Source: Onishia niordana
GTDB lineage: Bacteria > Pseudomonadota > Gammaproteobacteria > Pseudomonadales > Halomonadaceae
DNA length: 64,000 nt
Assembly (NCBI RefSeq): GCF_004798965.1
Contig: NZ_SDSD01000002.1
Coordinates: forward strand, 1 to 64,000
Reading direction: 5' to 3'
The notes under the pieces are model-generated. The model had not been told where the DNA came from. It saw only the letters and a list, made by a program, of their open reading frames with translations, and ran no database searches. This document shows, in pieces, positions 8,140 to 17,867 of this stretch (position 1 is the first letter of the stretch; each line of letters opens with the position of its first letter). The translations under genes and the position numbers were made by a program.

Positions 8140-11100
8140 GCGACATCGGCAATGACCGTCGCCAGTCCAGCTCTTCCTGCGGCGTTGTCTCAGGCCAGAT
8201 CACGGCACCGTCGCGGGACGCCTCGAACCACTGCCGTGGCCTGACGAAACGCAGCCGACTGTCGCCATCCTGCAGGGCCACACCAAGGCTCAGGGCGCCA
8301 AAGCGTGCGTAGAGGGCGCCCGTCAAAGCTTCATTGCGCCTCACCAGATCGGCGAGGAGCTCAAGCTGCTGCCCGGTCAGCCGGGCCTCGCTGACTCTCA
8401 GGCCTTCCTGGCTAAGTTGCACCCGGGCGGTGCCCAAGATGTCCGACACATCCAGCAGCCGACCAAGCCAGCGACGCTTGCGGGCAGAGGCCAGAAGCAG
8501 CCGGGCCGGCAGCCCACTGTCGCGCATGGCCATCGACAGGCGAGCATCAAGCTCGAGGGGACGCGCCCAAAGAAGCCGCCCCTCATCGAGGTCGAGCTGG
8601 ACCCACCAAGCCTGATCATTTTCGCCGTTGGCGGCCTCGCGAGAGACATTATCGAGGCGCAGGCGCGAGCCCGAAGCATCAAAGCTCATGCTTGCGAGGT
8701 CGCCATCCCGCAGTCGCGCCTCCAGTTGCAGATCTCCCTTCACCCTCTGCTCGCCGAGTCGCAAGCCGGCATCGAAGGCCTTGAGGGTCATCTCCCCTTG
8801 CGCCTGCAAGCCGGTCAGGGACAGATCCAGCGCCAGGCTGGCTTGCCCCGACAGCCACTCTAGCCCGGCACCCGCCGGCAGGTAGGCGTTGAACATGACC
8901 AGGTCGTCTACCTCGGCGATGGGTATTTGGATACGGGTGGTCTGGCGGTCGAGCACCTCACCATCGCCTTCTATCACCCCCATCGGCAGCGTGGACTCCA
9001 GCGAGAAGTGGCGCCCGGTCATTTGATCATTGGCCTCTGCCTGACGCCCGAGGGCAACGCTCGGTAGCGAAATGCGCCAGCGCAGATCGGGAGCGGCTGG
9101 CTCGCCCTCGACCCAGGCGGCAAGGCGACCGTCACCACGGGCCTGATGGTCGAGGAAGCCTACCGTAAGCGAATCAGCACCGATCGACAGGTGGCTACCG
9201 GGCAAGAGGGTGGTGTCGGAAAACTCAAGCTCGGCGCTAAGCCGCCCCTTTCCTTGCACCGCCAGCCCGTGCGCCTCGGGCAGGAAGGCATCGAGGAAGC
9301 CCAGGTTGGCGACCAGTCCATCCATCATCAGTTGGCCACGCAGCGGGGGTGTCGTCTCCTCGACCGGCCAGACATGGTCGAAACGCGCCTGGCGGGCGAT
9401 CAGGGTACTGCGCAGGCGCGCCTCGTCGCCGGCCCCCCGCATCGCATCGCGCTCACTCGCCGCCTGCATCTCGAGCCGGGTCCCGGACAGGTCGAGCCGG
9501 CTGCCATCCAAATGCACCTCGGGTATCTCAAGCGTCAGGGCCAGCTCGCCTTCCAGCGTCTCTCCCAAAAGTTGGCCGCGGATAGCCTGGCCATTCAGCG
9601 AAAGTCGGCCTCGCCCCACGGCGCCCGAGAAGCTCAATTGCCCGGCGGATGTCGCCTGACCACCCAGCAAGGTGAAGGGGGCCGCGGGGGGCAAGTAGGC
9701 GTTCAACACCGCAACGTCCGGCACCTTGGCGTCCTGCCAGGCGAGCTCGAGGCTCAGGTCATCTACCGCCGCGAGTGGGTCGCTTGTCTCGCTCACCGCC
9801 TCAAGGCTCAGGCGCTCGGCCTGCAACAGGCGTTGCCCATCGGCCTTGCGCTCGAGCCGGGCATCGGTGAGCAATACACGCAGCCGTGCCGGCGCGTCGA
9901 TGGGCCAGCGAGCAATCAACAGGCCCTCTCCGCGAGCACGAACATCCAGGAAGCGGGCGCCCAACCGTCCGGCGTTGATGGTCAGCTGGCTGGCCGGCGC
10001 CAGCCGTCCGTCGCGGATTTCAAGCGTCGCGGCGAGCTCACCTTCACCATCAAGCGCTAGCCCGCGGCCGTCGAGTGCCGACTCCAGGAAGGCATCGAGA
10101 AAGTGCAGCTGGCTCACCCGGCCGGTGATCACCAACCGCCCCTCTACAGGCAGGTCATCCTGGGCCTGTCGGCGCTCGCCCAGTGGACGAGTCCCACTGA
10201 GTACCGCCTCTTCAAGGACCAGCTCGGTGACCGGCATAGCGCCCTCCTCTGCCTGACCCACGCCCACCCGCAATCGCGTGCCGGACAGATCCAGACGCTG
10301 CTCGAGAAGGTCGAGCTCCTTGATGGCCAGATCGAGTCGCAGCTCGCCGCCGACACGATTGTCGAGCAGCGTCAGGTTCACCGCCTCGCCGGCAAGGGTG
10401 AAGGCTCCCTCGAACACGCCGTCACGGTAGTCGAGGCGTCCCTCGAGCGTCGCGTTGCCATCGTGCAAGGCGAATGGCAACGGCTTGGGCAGATAACGCG
10501 AAAGAACGCCTACATCGGGTAGCCGGGCGCCCTCCCACACCAGGGTGGCGGCCGTCGGCGGTCCGGGGCGGCACGGCCAGATCAGCATCCGCAAGGCGAG
10601 CCTCTAGCCGGAAGTGACGGCTGGTCATGAAAGGGACCGCGGCCTGGGGATTTCGCATCCGCATGTCATCAAGGATTACCGTCAGGCGGGGCTCGCCCTC
10701 TGCCTCGACCCGCATGCCGACGCTGCCACGCCCGTCCAGGCGAATGTGCTGGCCAGCACCATCCGCAAGCGCCACGGAAGCGTCATCATTCACCGTGGCC
10801 TCAAACCAGGCGGCTTCCTTGAGTGTCAGTTGCAGGCGGGAGGATGTGAGTGCCAATTCGCTGCCGGGAACCAGACGGCCCCGCTCGAGGGTCAGATCGC
10901 CCACCAGGCGGCCACGACCGGCCAGGCTCAGCCCGTTGAGACCGCCCAGGTAAGGAGCAAAGACATCCCAGGCATCGGCCTGGGCAGCCAGTGACAAGCT
11001 GCCGGAGACGGCGCGTGTGGCGTCTAGACTCGACAGCCGATCGGCACGCAAGGCCGCCAGCTTAAGATCGGCGTCGAGACGAATGTCACGGGCCAGTCGT

Positions 11101-11591
11101 TTGTCATCGCGCCAGACCTCGGCCTCCTCAAGCGACAGCCGAACGTGCGAGAGGGAAAGGTGCTGGTCATCAAGCCTCAGGCCGCTCAATGCCACTCCGC
11201 CCCGTCCCGATAGGCGGTGCTCGCCAAGCGACAACGAGCGAAGCCCGTCGGCCTTGAGTACCGGGATCTGGACTCTGCGCATAAGCAATGCCCATAACGA
11301 TACGTCGAGTTCGGCTGTCTCGAGTTCCAGCCCCAGCGACAGGTCGCTGCCCTCACGCTGCAGCTTGAGGTCATGCACCTTGAGCTGTCCGGGAATGTAG
11401 CTGCTGGCCGCCGACCAGCTCACCGTCACTCCGGGCACCTGCGACAGGCGCTTTTCCAACCAGCCGCTGTTGAGCAGCCAGTGCATGCCGACCAGATAAC
11501 CGGTTACCAGCAGCAAGACACCGGCAAGGCCCAGCGCACCTATCCGCAGACGATGCCGGCGGGCGGATGGGGTGACGTCGTCTTTGGGCAT
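8123..11591 (-). pseudogene. AsmA/YdbH-like envelope protein, split by a frameshift
   Basis: Two overlapping frames form one ~1155-residue protein. The upstream frame (from 11591) has one membrane helix (residues ~17-38, GALGLAGVLLLVTGYLVG). Long beta-rich repeats of the AsmA/TamB/YdbH type follow, continuing in the other frame to 8123 with an AsmA-like tail (ALTGALYARFGALSLGVALQDGD). Internal repeats, for example GRHF-LE...LP-----FNAYLP, align across the junction and place the break at a run of four C residues on the coding strand (positions 10565-10568). Dropping one C restores DADLAVPPGPPTAATLVWEG. Family members bridge the inner and outer membranes in lipid transport. The cause could be a real mutation, a homopolymer sequencing error or +1 frameshifting at CCC-C. 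Confidence 0.75.
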
Positions 11592-11645
11592 GATGATCCT
11601 TGCATGAGGGAGGCACGATCAATGTAGCCTGACAGTATCCGGCTG

Positions 11646-11694
11646 CACACTCGACAGACCCACGACAGACCCACGACAGACCCACGACAGGCCC
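11646..11694. repeat. 11-bp tandem repeats
   Basis: The unit CGACAGACCCA is repeated about four times (the last copy degenerate), upstream of the AsmA-like gene and downstream of pstB. An 11-bp period corresponds to about one helical turn. Confidence 0.75.
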
Positions 11695-11726
11695 AGCCCC
11701 TCCAACGGCAACCTCCAAGAAAACGA

Positions 11727-11762
11727 CGTCCATGCAAACGCTGACGTCCATGTAAACGCAAC
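11727..11762. repeat. Two 18-bp tandem repeats
   Basis: GACGTCCATG(C/T)AAACGC(T/A) occurs twice in direct succession. The second copy runs into the pstB terminator stem. Confidence 0.75.
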
Positions 11763-11791
11763 GGGGAAGCCTGATGGCTTCCCCGTTGCGT
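11756..11791 (-). terminator. Terminator of the pst operon
   Basis: A perfect 16-bp stem ending in GGGGAAGCC with a 4-base loop follows the pstB stop codon by about 25 bp. The tail is only TTTACATGG, so it is a strong hairpin with a weak U-tract. Confidence 0.75.
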
Positions 11792-11814
11792 GTGCGAAGG
11801 TCGGTGCGGCCCGC

Positions 11815-12657
11815 TTAGCCGTAGCGGCCAGTGATGTAGTCCTCGGCCTTCTTGGTATGCGGGTTGGCGAACATGGTCTTGGTGTCGTTGTACTCGACAA
11901 TCTCTCCCAAGTGGAAAAACGCCGTGTAATCCGCCACACGCGCCGCCTGCTGCATGTTGTGTGTCACCGTGATGATGGTGAACTGCTGCTTGAGCTTGTC
12001 CATCAGGTCCTCGATGGTCGCCGTCGAGATCGGGTCAAGTGCCGAGGTCGGCTCGTCCATCAGGATCACATCGGGCTGCACGGCGATCGCGCGGGCAATA
12101 CACAGACGCTGCTGCTGACCACCAGAGAGCGAAGTACCCGGCTCATGCAGCTTGTCCTTGACCTCGTTCCACAGGCCGGCATCGCGCAAGGCCTGCTCGA
12201 CCAACTCATCCTGGTCAGCTTTGCGACTGACCAGGTCGTGCATGCGGGGGGCGTAGGCAACATTCTCGAAGATGGACTTGGGGAAAGGATTGGGTTTCTG
12301 GAACACCATCCCTACCCGACGCCGCAACGCGACCTCGTCCATCTTGACCTCATTGACGTTACGCCCATCCATTTCGATCAGCCCCTCAAGCTTCACGCTC
12401 GGGATCAGATCGTTCATGCGGTTGAGGCAGCGCAGGAAGGTCGATTTACCACAGCCCGAGGGGCCGATCAGCGCGGTGATGTCCTTCTGGAAGACATCGA
12501 TATTGATGTTCTTCAGCGCCTGCGTCTCGCCATACCACAGGTTGAGATCGCGCACGCGAATGCTCAGTTCATGGTTGGCCTGTTCATTGCGGGTGACCGG
12601 CTGCCCGGTTTCGTGACCTGACATGGTGACTCCACGGTCGGCAACTTTCATATCCAT
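11815..12657 (-). CDS. pstB: Phosphate ABC transporter ATP-binding protein PstB
   Basis: The 280-residue ATPase energises phosphate uptake by the PstCA channel. Walker A is GPSGCGKST, the ABC signature is LSGGQQQR and Walker B is [13 protein letters not shown]. PstB-typical blocks [23 protein letters not shown] and [10 protein letters not shown] are present. The length is slightly above E. coli PstB (257) because of an N-terminal extension. The ATG at 12657 has AGGA 8 bases upstream, though one at 12624 is possible. It ends the pstSCAB cluster; no phoU follows, since the next gene is the AsmA-like one. Confidence 0.97.
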   Translation of the reverse strand: MDMKVADRGVTMSGHETGQPVTRNEQANHELSIRVRDLNLWYGETQALKNINIDVFQKDITALIGPSGCGKSTFLRCLNRMNDLIPSVKLEGLIEMDGRNVNEVKMDEVALRRRVGMVFQKPNPFPKSIFENVAYAPRMHDLVSRKADQDELVEQALRDAGLWNEVKDKLHEPGTSLSGGQQQRLCIARAIAVQPDVILMDEPTSALDPISTATIEDLMDKLKQQFTIITVTHNMQQAARVADYTAFFHLGEIVEYNDTKTMFANPHTKKAEDYITGRYG

Positions 12658-12688
12658 AGTGACGTATCCTGTTGCAAGTGCCGGTCGG

Positions 12689-13855
12689 TTACCAGCGACG
12701 TTCGAATTTCTTGCGCAACACCACGGCCGTTGCGTTGAGGGTAATCAAGATGGTCAACAACACCAGGATGCCGCCAGCGGTCTTCTCGGTGAAGGCGCGA
12801 TCCGGCTCGCCGGCCCAGGTAAAGATCTGTGCGGGCAGCACCGTGGCGGCCTCTGTGACGGTCGCCGAGACATCCGGAATGAAGGCCACCATGCCAACGA
12901 TGATCAGCGGCGCGGTCTCGCCCATGGCCTGCGCCAGACCGATGATCGAGCCGGTCATGATGCCCGGCATGCTGACCGGCAGCACATGGTCACGCACCAC
13001 CTGCCAGCGCGAGCAGCCCACACCGAAGGCGGCATGACGGATATCTTCCGGCACGCTGCGCAGCGCCGTGCGGGTGGAGATGATGATAACCGGCAGCGTC
13101 ATCAGCGCCAGGGTCAAGCCACCCACCAGCGGCGAGGAGCGTGGCACGCCGAAGAAATTGATGAAGATCGCAAGACCCAGCAAACCGAACAGAATCGAGG
13201 GGATCGCCGCCAGGTTGTTGATATTGATCTCGATAATCTGAGTGAAGCGGTTATCGGGAGCGAACTCTTCGAGATACACCGCCGTCATCACGCCGATCGG
13301 GAAGGCCACCACCAGGGTCACCAGCAGTGTCATCACCGTGCCCATGGCGGCCGAGGCGATACCGGCGAGTTCGGGCATCTTCGAATCGCCACGGGTAAAG
13401 AAGGTGGTATTGAACTTGAGCTCGGCGCGCCCATTGTCGGCAAGCTCATCGACCACCGACTGCTCGCTACCACTCAGATTGGAATGATGGCCCTTCAGGT
13501 ACTGATCGACCTGGCCATCAGCCAGCACCCATTCCATGCGGGTGGTGCCGAGCAGGTCAGGATTTTTTTCCATGCGACCCGGAATCAGGCGCAGATAGCC
13601 GCGACTGACCAACGGGCGCATCTCTTCTTCAACCGCTGCCAGAGGAAGCTCCTGAGCCATCTCGTTGTAGTCGACCTGCACCTGGATCTGTGCCTGCTGG
13701 AAGGCCGGCAGACCCTTGATCAGCATGTCAGTGAAGAAGAACACCAGGAAAAGCCCGGCAAGGCCCAGGGCCCCCATCGACATCCACTTCAGGCGAGCAG
13801 ACTTGCGATGGCGGCCCTTGAGCTGGGCGCTGATCTCATCGAAGGATTGTCTCAT
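12689..13855 (-). CDS. pstA: Phosphate ABC transporter permease PstA
   Basis: The 388-residue inner-membrane permease has one N-terminal membrane segment (residues ~28-45). A ~110-residue extracytoplasmic region follows, then the conserved five-helix permease core from about residue 170 ([29 protein letters not shown]). The cytoplasmic loop that docks on PstB is visible as [23 protein letters not shown]. It is longer than E. coli PstA (296), as in other halomonads and pseudomonads with enlarged Pst permeases. It sits 31 bp upstream of pstB and 21 bp downstream of pstC, clearly in one operon. Confidence 0.95.
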   Translation of the reverse strand: MRQSFDEISAQLKGRHRKSARLKWMSMGALGLAGLFLVFFFTDMLIKGLPAFQQAQIQVQVDYNEMAQELPLAAVEEEMRPLVSRGYLRLIPGRMEKNPDLLGTTRMEWVLADGQVDQYLKGHHSNLSGSEQSVVDELADNGRAELKFNTTFFTRGDSKMPELAGIASAAMGTVMTLLVTLVVAFPIGVMTAVYLEEFAPDNRFTQIIEININNLAAIPSILFGLLGLAIFINFFGVPRSSPLVGGLTLALMTLPVIIISTRTALRSVPEDIRHAAFGVGCSRWQVVRDHVLPVSMPGIMTGSIIGLAQAMGETAPLIIVGMVAFIPDVSATVTEAATVLPAQIFTWAGEPDRAFTEKTAGGILVLLTILITLNATAVVLRKKFERRW

Positions 13856-13876
13856 TGTCCGGTTAGCCTCAATCGA

Positions 13877-15133
13877 TCACAGGTTATTGGAGCGATACTT
13901 TTCGCGGAAGCGGCGGATCATGATCACCGAGACCATGTTCAACGCCAGCGTTACCACGAACAGCACCAGACCCAGGGCGAAGGCCGACAGCGTCTCGGCG
14001 CTGGCGAACTCCTGGTCACCGGTCAACGCCGCCACGATGCGCACGGTCACCGTGGTCATGTCCTCCAGCGGGTTGGCGGTCAGGTTGGGGCGCATGCCGG
14101 CGGCCATGACCACGATCATGGTCTCGCCCAGCGCCCGCGACATGGCCAGCAGCGAGGCGGAGATGATCCCCGGCAGCGCCGCGGGCACCACCACATCCTT
14201 GATGGTTTCGGCGCGGGTCATGCCAAGCGCCAGCGAGCCCTGGCGCATGCTGTCAGGCACCGCATTGATGACGTCATCGGAAAGCGAAGAGATGAAGGGG
14301 ATGATCATGATGCCCATCACGATGCCGGGGGCCAGAGCGTTGTTGAAGGAGGCGTCCAGGCCGAACGCGCCGGCAATATCGACGATGATCGGCGCCACGG
14401 TGATGGCGGCGAAGAAGCCATAGACGACGGTGGGAATGCCTGCCAGAACCTCGAGTACCGGCTTGGCGATGGTACGCACCCGAGCGGGAGCGAACTCGGA
14501 CATGTAAATCGCTGACATCAGGCCCACCGGAATGGCCACCAGCATGGCCACCAGGGTGATCATGAAGGTACCAGCGAACAGTGGCACAGAACCGAATTCG
14601 GCAGCTGTGGCGCCTTCCTCGGCGCGGCCAGCAGCGGCCAGGAAGCTGGCGCCAGGGTTCCAGGTGGTGCCGGTAATGAAGTCCCAGAAGCCTTCCATCT
14701 GGAAGAAACGCAGCGCCTCGGTGATGATTGAGAACAGGATACCGAACGTCGTAAAGATCGAGATCATCGCCGCGCTGGCAAGGATCCAGCGGATGGTCTT
14801 CTCAATGGCCTTGCGAGCATGAAAATCGGGACGTACCTGCATCATGGCGACCATCATGCCGGCGGCGGCCACGACCAGGCTGCCGGCCAACAGATAGAGG
14901 GTGGGGATCTCGGCCCCCATCAGCAGCAGCGCGAAGGAGCCAATGGCACCAACGGCCACTGCAGGCCCGGCCGTGGCCAGTGCAGCAAACCAGGCGTACT
15001 GGTCGGGCTGTGCATACATGGCGGTGCCGGCGGCACGCACTTTGGCCGCCTTGGCGCGGCCCATGAAGAAGGCTATCAGCCCCAGCACCAGCAAGGCGCC
15101 ACTAAATAGCAGGATCAATTGGTTGGTCTGCAT
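13877..15133 (-). CDS. pstC: Phosphate ABC transporter permease PstC
   Basis: The 418-residue permease pairs with PstA to form the phosphate channel. It has extra N-terminal membrane helices (residues ~5-25 and ~45-90) before the conserved core that begins near residue 190 (GTFMITLVAMLVAIPVGLMSAIYMSEFA). The PstB-docking loop reads DSMRQGSLALGMTRAETIKDVVVPAALPG. The length exceeds E. coli PstC (319). It lies between pstS and pstA and depends on the same PhoB-controlled promoter. Confidence 0.95.
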   Translation of the reverse strand: MQTNQLILLFSGALLVLGLIAFFMGRAKAAKVRAAGTAMYAQPDQYAWFAALATAGPAVAVGAIGSFALLLMGAEIPTLYLLAGSLVVAAAGMMVAMMQVRPDFHARKAIEKTIRWILASAAMISIFTTFGILFSIITEALRFFQMEGFWDFITGTTWNPGASFLAAAGRAEEGATAAEFGSVPLFAGTFMITLVAMLVAIPVGLMSAIYMSEFAPARVRTIAKPVLEVLAGIPTVVYGFFAAITVAPIIVDIAGAFGLDASFNNALAPGIVMGIMIIPFISSLSDDVINAVPDSMRQGSLALGMTRAETIKDVVVPAALPGIISASLLAMSRALGETMIVVMAAGMRPNLTANPLEDMTTVTVRIVAALTGDQEFASAETLSAFALGLVLFVVTLALNMVSVIMIRRFREKYRSNNL

Positions 15134-15239
15134 GGGAAGCTCTCAGTCAACGGGGCCCGGCAACATCGACTTGCCGGAACGTAAGTAGGCCGGCAGCGCC
15201 AAGCTGCCGGCCAATTCAAGCATCAAGTAAGATCTTCAA

Positions 15240-16253
15240 TCACTTGAGTTCAGACAGTTCCAGTTTCTCGTGGTTGGCCACGTCCTCGCGGGCTTCGGCA
15301 CGCATGTCCTTCGGCGCCGGGATCAGACCAATACCCTTGAGGTAACCGAGGTCACCGATCATCTTCTCGCTCATGAACAGGTTGGCGTACTCGTACATGG
15401 CCGGCACGTCATCGGCATGTTGGTTCTTCACGTAGAAGAACATGGAGCGCGACACCGGGTACTCGCCGCTACCGATGGCTTCGGGAGTCGGTTCGACGCC
15501 GTCGATGCTGGAGCCCACCAGGGTGTCGGCGTTCTCTTCCAGGAAGGAGTAGCCGAAGATGCCGAAGGCATCGGTGTTCTCGGACAGGCGCTGAACGATA
15601 AGGTTATCGTTCTCGCCGGCGTCGATGAAGGCGCCGTCGGTGCGGATATCGGTGTAGCCTTCGCCGCCATAGGCTTCCATGTCCTCGGAGGCAGCTTCCA
15701 TGACAAGCTCCTCGAAGGCATCACGGGTACCGGAGGTGGTGGGCGGACCGTAGACGGCGATCTCGCGATCCGGCAGCGAGGAATCGATCTCGCTCCACTG
15801 GGTGTAGGGGTTGTCGACCAGCTCGCCATCGACCGGCACCTGGGCGGCCAGGGCCATGAAGATCTGCTCGCGAGAGACGTCCATCTCGGCGTTATCATTG
15901 GACTGAGCAAAGGCGATGCCGTCATAACCGATGAAAGCCTCGGTGATGTCGGTGACGCCATTCTCGGCGCAGCGCTCGAACTCAGAAGGCTTCATGCGGC
16001 GCGACGCGTTGGTGATGTCCGGTGTACCCTCACCGAGACCGTTGCAGAACAGGCGAGCGCCGCCGCCAGAACCGGTGGACTCGATGACGGGCGTCGGGAA
16101 ATCGGTGGTGGCACCAAATTCTTCAGCCACGTAACTGGCAAACGGGTACACGGTGCTGGAGCCGACGATACGAACTTGATCACGGGCCTGGGCGGCTGTC
16201 GCAAAGCCCATGACGGCGGCGGCAATAGCGGTAGTCTTGAGGATGCGGTTCAT
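15240..16253 (-). CDS. pstS: Periplasmic phosphate-binding protein PstS
   Basis: The 337-residue precursor has a signal peptide (residues 1-23, cleaved after AAQA) and the PstS fold. Phosphate-contacting loops appear as IVGSSTVYPFASYV, ESTGSGGGARLFC and PPTTSGTRDAF. It captures phosphate in the periplasm and delivers it to PstCA. AGGAG precedes the start codon. A Pho box lies 62 bp upstream, so it is the first gene of the PhoB regulon operon pstSCAB. The 106-bp gap to pstC is larger than the other gaps in the operon but holds no clear terminator. Confidence 0.96.
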   Translation of the reverse strand: MNRILKTTAIAAAVMGFATAAQARDQVRIVGSSTVYPFASYVAEEFGATTDFPTPVIESTGSGGGARLFCNGLGEGTPDITNASRRMKPSEFERCAENGVTDITEAFIGYDGIAFAQSNDNAEMDVSREQIFMALAAQVPVDGELVDNPYTQWSEIDSSLPDREIAVYGPPTTSGTRDAFEELVMEAASEDMEAYGGEGYTDIRTDGAFIDAGENDNLIVQRLSENTDAFGIFGYSFLEENADTLVGSSIDGVEPTPEAIGSGEYPVSRSMFFYVKNQHADDVPAMYEYANLFMSEKMIGDLGYLKGIGLIPAPKDMRAEAREDVANHEKLELSELK

Positions 16254-16314
16254 GCAGGTAACTCCTGTCGATGAGGGTATTCAACCTTCGCGAGACACAA
16301 GATGACGCAATAAG

Positions 16315-16332
16315 ATGACAGCTTCGTGACAA
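16315..16332 (-). promoter_or_regulatory. Pho box upstream of pstS
   Basis: On the minus strand TTGTCAC-GAAG-CTGTCAT has two heptamers at the 11-bp period of the PhoB consensus CTGTCAT-A/T-rich-CTGTCAT. It agrees at all but two heptamer positions. It ends 61 bp before the pstS ATG, as expected for a PhoB-activated promoter. A third heptamer is not evident. Confidence 0.75.
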
Positions 16333-16391
16333 ATGACACATCCACCGACACGCTAGACCAGCACACCCTCTAACGCCAGGCTGCATAGCAA

Positions 16392-16417
16392 CAAGGCGCC
16401 CGTTTCTGGGCGCCTTG
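16392..16417 (-). terminator. Terminator of the bcr-like gene
   Basis: A 10-bp perfect stem (CAAGGCGCCC) with a 6-base loop lies 43 bp after the exporter stop codon. The tail on the minus strand is TTGTTGC, only weakly T-rich. Confidence 0.6.
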
Positions 16418-16459
16418 GCGGTATCAGCGGGATAATCGCTCTTCCAAGCATGCTCTTGC

Positions 16460-17644
16460 TCAGGTACCGGCATGTCGCCCCACCAGCACCCTCACGCCGA
16501 TATTGCCAAGAAGTGCAACGCCAAGCATGGTCAGCACCATAGGCCAGGGATTCTCGACCTCGAAGGCACCGACCAGCACACCGGCCAAAGCGCCGCAGGA
16601 AAACTGGATGCTGCCCATCAGCGCCGTGGCGGTGGCACTCATGTGGCTAAACGTCTCCAGCAGCGAGCTCATTGCATTGGGGGTAATCAGACCAATCTGG
16701 CCCATGAACAGCATGATCAGTGGCACTACCGTGTAAAGAGAGTCCTTACCCGTCGCCACCAACAGCACTAGGCTGATGGCGGATAGCAGCTGCATGCCGA
16801 GGCCCAGACGCAGGTTCTGTTGGGGAGAACGATGTCGCAGGAGACGAATGTTGAGCCGGTTCGACGATGCCATCACCACCACATTAGCGCCGAACACCAC
16901 CGGGTACATCGCAGGCGTGAGACCGTAGTAATCCATATACAGGAAGGGCGATGCCGTGATGAAGGCGAACATGCCGGCAAAGGACATCGCCACCGCACAG
17001 ATATAGCCCATCGCCTCGCGCTGACGGAAGACGCTTGCGTAGTTACCCAGCACCTGACGGAAGGACGCCGTTGGCTGATCGGGCGAGCGCGTCTCGGGCA
17101 AACGCGTCCCCAGCAGCCAGGCAAGAAAGGCGGCATAGATCGCGAGGAACACGAATATCAGCCACCAATCGGCCAGGTACAAAAGGCCACTGCCTACCGC
17201 CGGGGCCGCCAGTGGCGCCAGCATCATGATCATGGCCATGGTCGACATCACCTTGGCGGCCTCCCGGCCACTGAAGCAATCGCGCACGATGGCCGCCGAG
17301 TTGACCACGCAGGCCCCCCCGCCCAGCGCCTGCACGAAGCGAAAGGCCCACAGCGTTTCCAGTGAGCTCACCTGAGTGATGGCAAGACTCGCCAGGCAGA
17401 ACACCAAAAGCCCTGTCAGCAGGACCGGCTTGCGACCCAGGCGATCGGACAATGGACCGCCGGTCAGTTGGCCGATCGCGAAGCCGAACAGAAAGACGCT
17501 GATCGACAGCTCGGTGTGATGGATGCTGGCGCCCACCGCCTCGGCCAGGGCCGGCATCGCCGGCAGGTAGGCATCAATGGCGAAAGGTGCCAGGGCCGTG
17601 TTGGCCGCCACCAATAGGGCCACTCTTCGAGTACTCAGTGACAA
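16460..17644 (-). CDS. Bcr/CflA family MFS drug exporter
   Basis: The 394-residue protein has twelve hydrophobic segments and the major facilitator motif GGPLSDRLGRKPVLLTG between helices 2 and 3. The Bcr/CflA character shows in IDAYLPAMPALAEAVGAS near the N-terminus and in VQALGGGACVVNSAAIVRDCF. Such proteins export drugs such as bicyclomycin, or small peptides and cysteine, using the proton gradient. It is divergent from the chemoreceptor and stands alone. The real substrate cannot be predicted. Confidence 0.9.
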   Translation of the reverse strand: MSLSTRRVALLVAANTALAPFAIDAYLPAMPALAEAVGASIHHTELSISVFLFGFAIGQLTGGPLSDRLGRKPVLLTGLLVFCLASLAITQVSSLETLWAFRFVQALGGGACVVNSAAIVRDCFSGREAAKVMSTMAMIMMLAPLAAPAVGSGLLYLADWWLIFVFLAIYAAFLAWLLGTRLPETRSPDQPTASFRQVLGNYASVFRQREAMGYICAVAMSFAGMFAFITASPFLYMDYYGLTPAMYPVVFGANVVVMASSNRLNIRLLRHRSPQQNLRLGLGMQLLSAISLVLLVATGKDSLYTVVPLIMLFMGQIGLITPNAMSSLLETFSHMSATATALMGSIQFSCGALAGVLVGAFEVENPWPMVLTMLGVALLGNIGVRVLVGRHAGT

Positions 17645-17867
17645 AAGGATGCTCCTGAAAGAAACGGATGAAAAAGTAGCCGGCTAATGATAACGCATCT
17701 TAGGTTTGACTGCCGCCCTGTATCGCTCAGGCCTCACTCCGGACCATGTCCCTTCGCTGTCATATTCCGCTGGTATATCAGTTGTTCTTCATTTGATACC
17801 CATTCGAGTCCCGGGCACACGGGACCTGGCCCACGCGGCCTATCAAACAGCAGGGGACAGCAAGCGC

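Noticed and set aside
12623..14515. A 630-codon open frame on the plus strand
   Set aside because: It is antisense to pstA and pstC, is His/Arg/Gln-rich with no domain, and has no ribosome binding site; it is a shadow of high-GC coding DNA.
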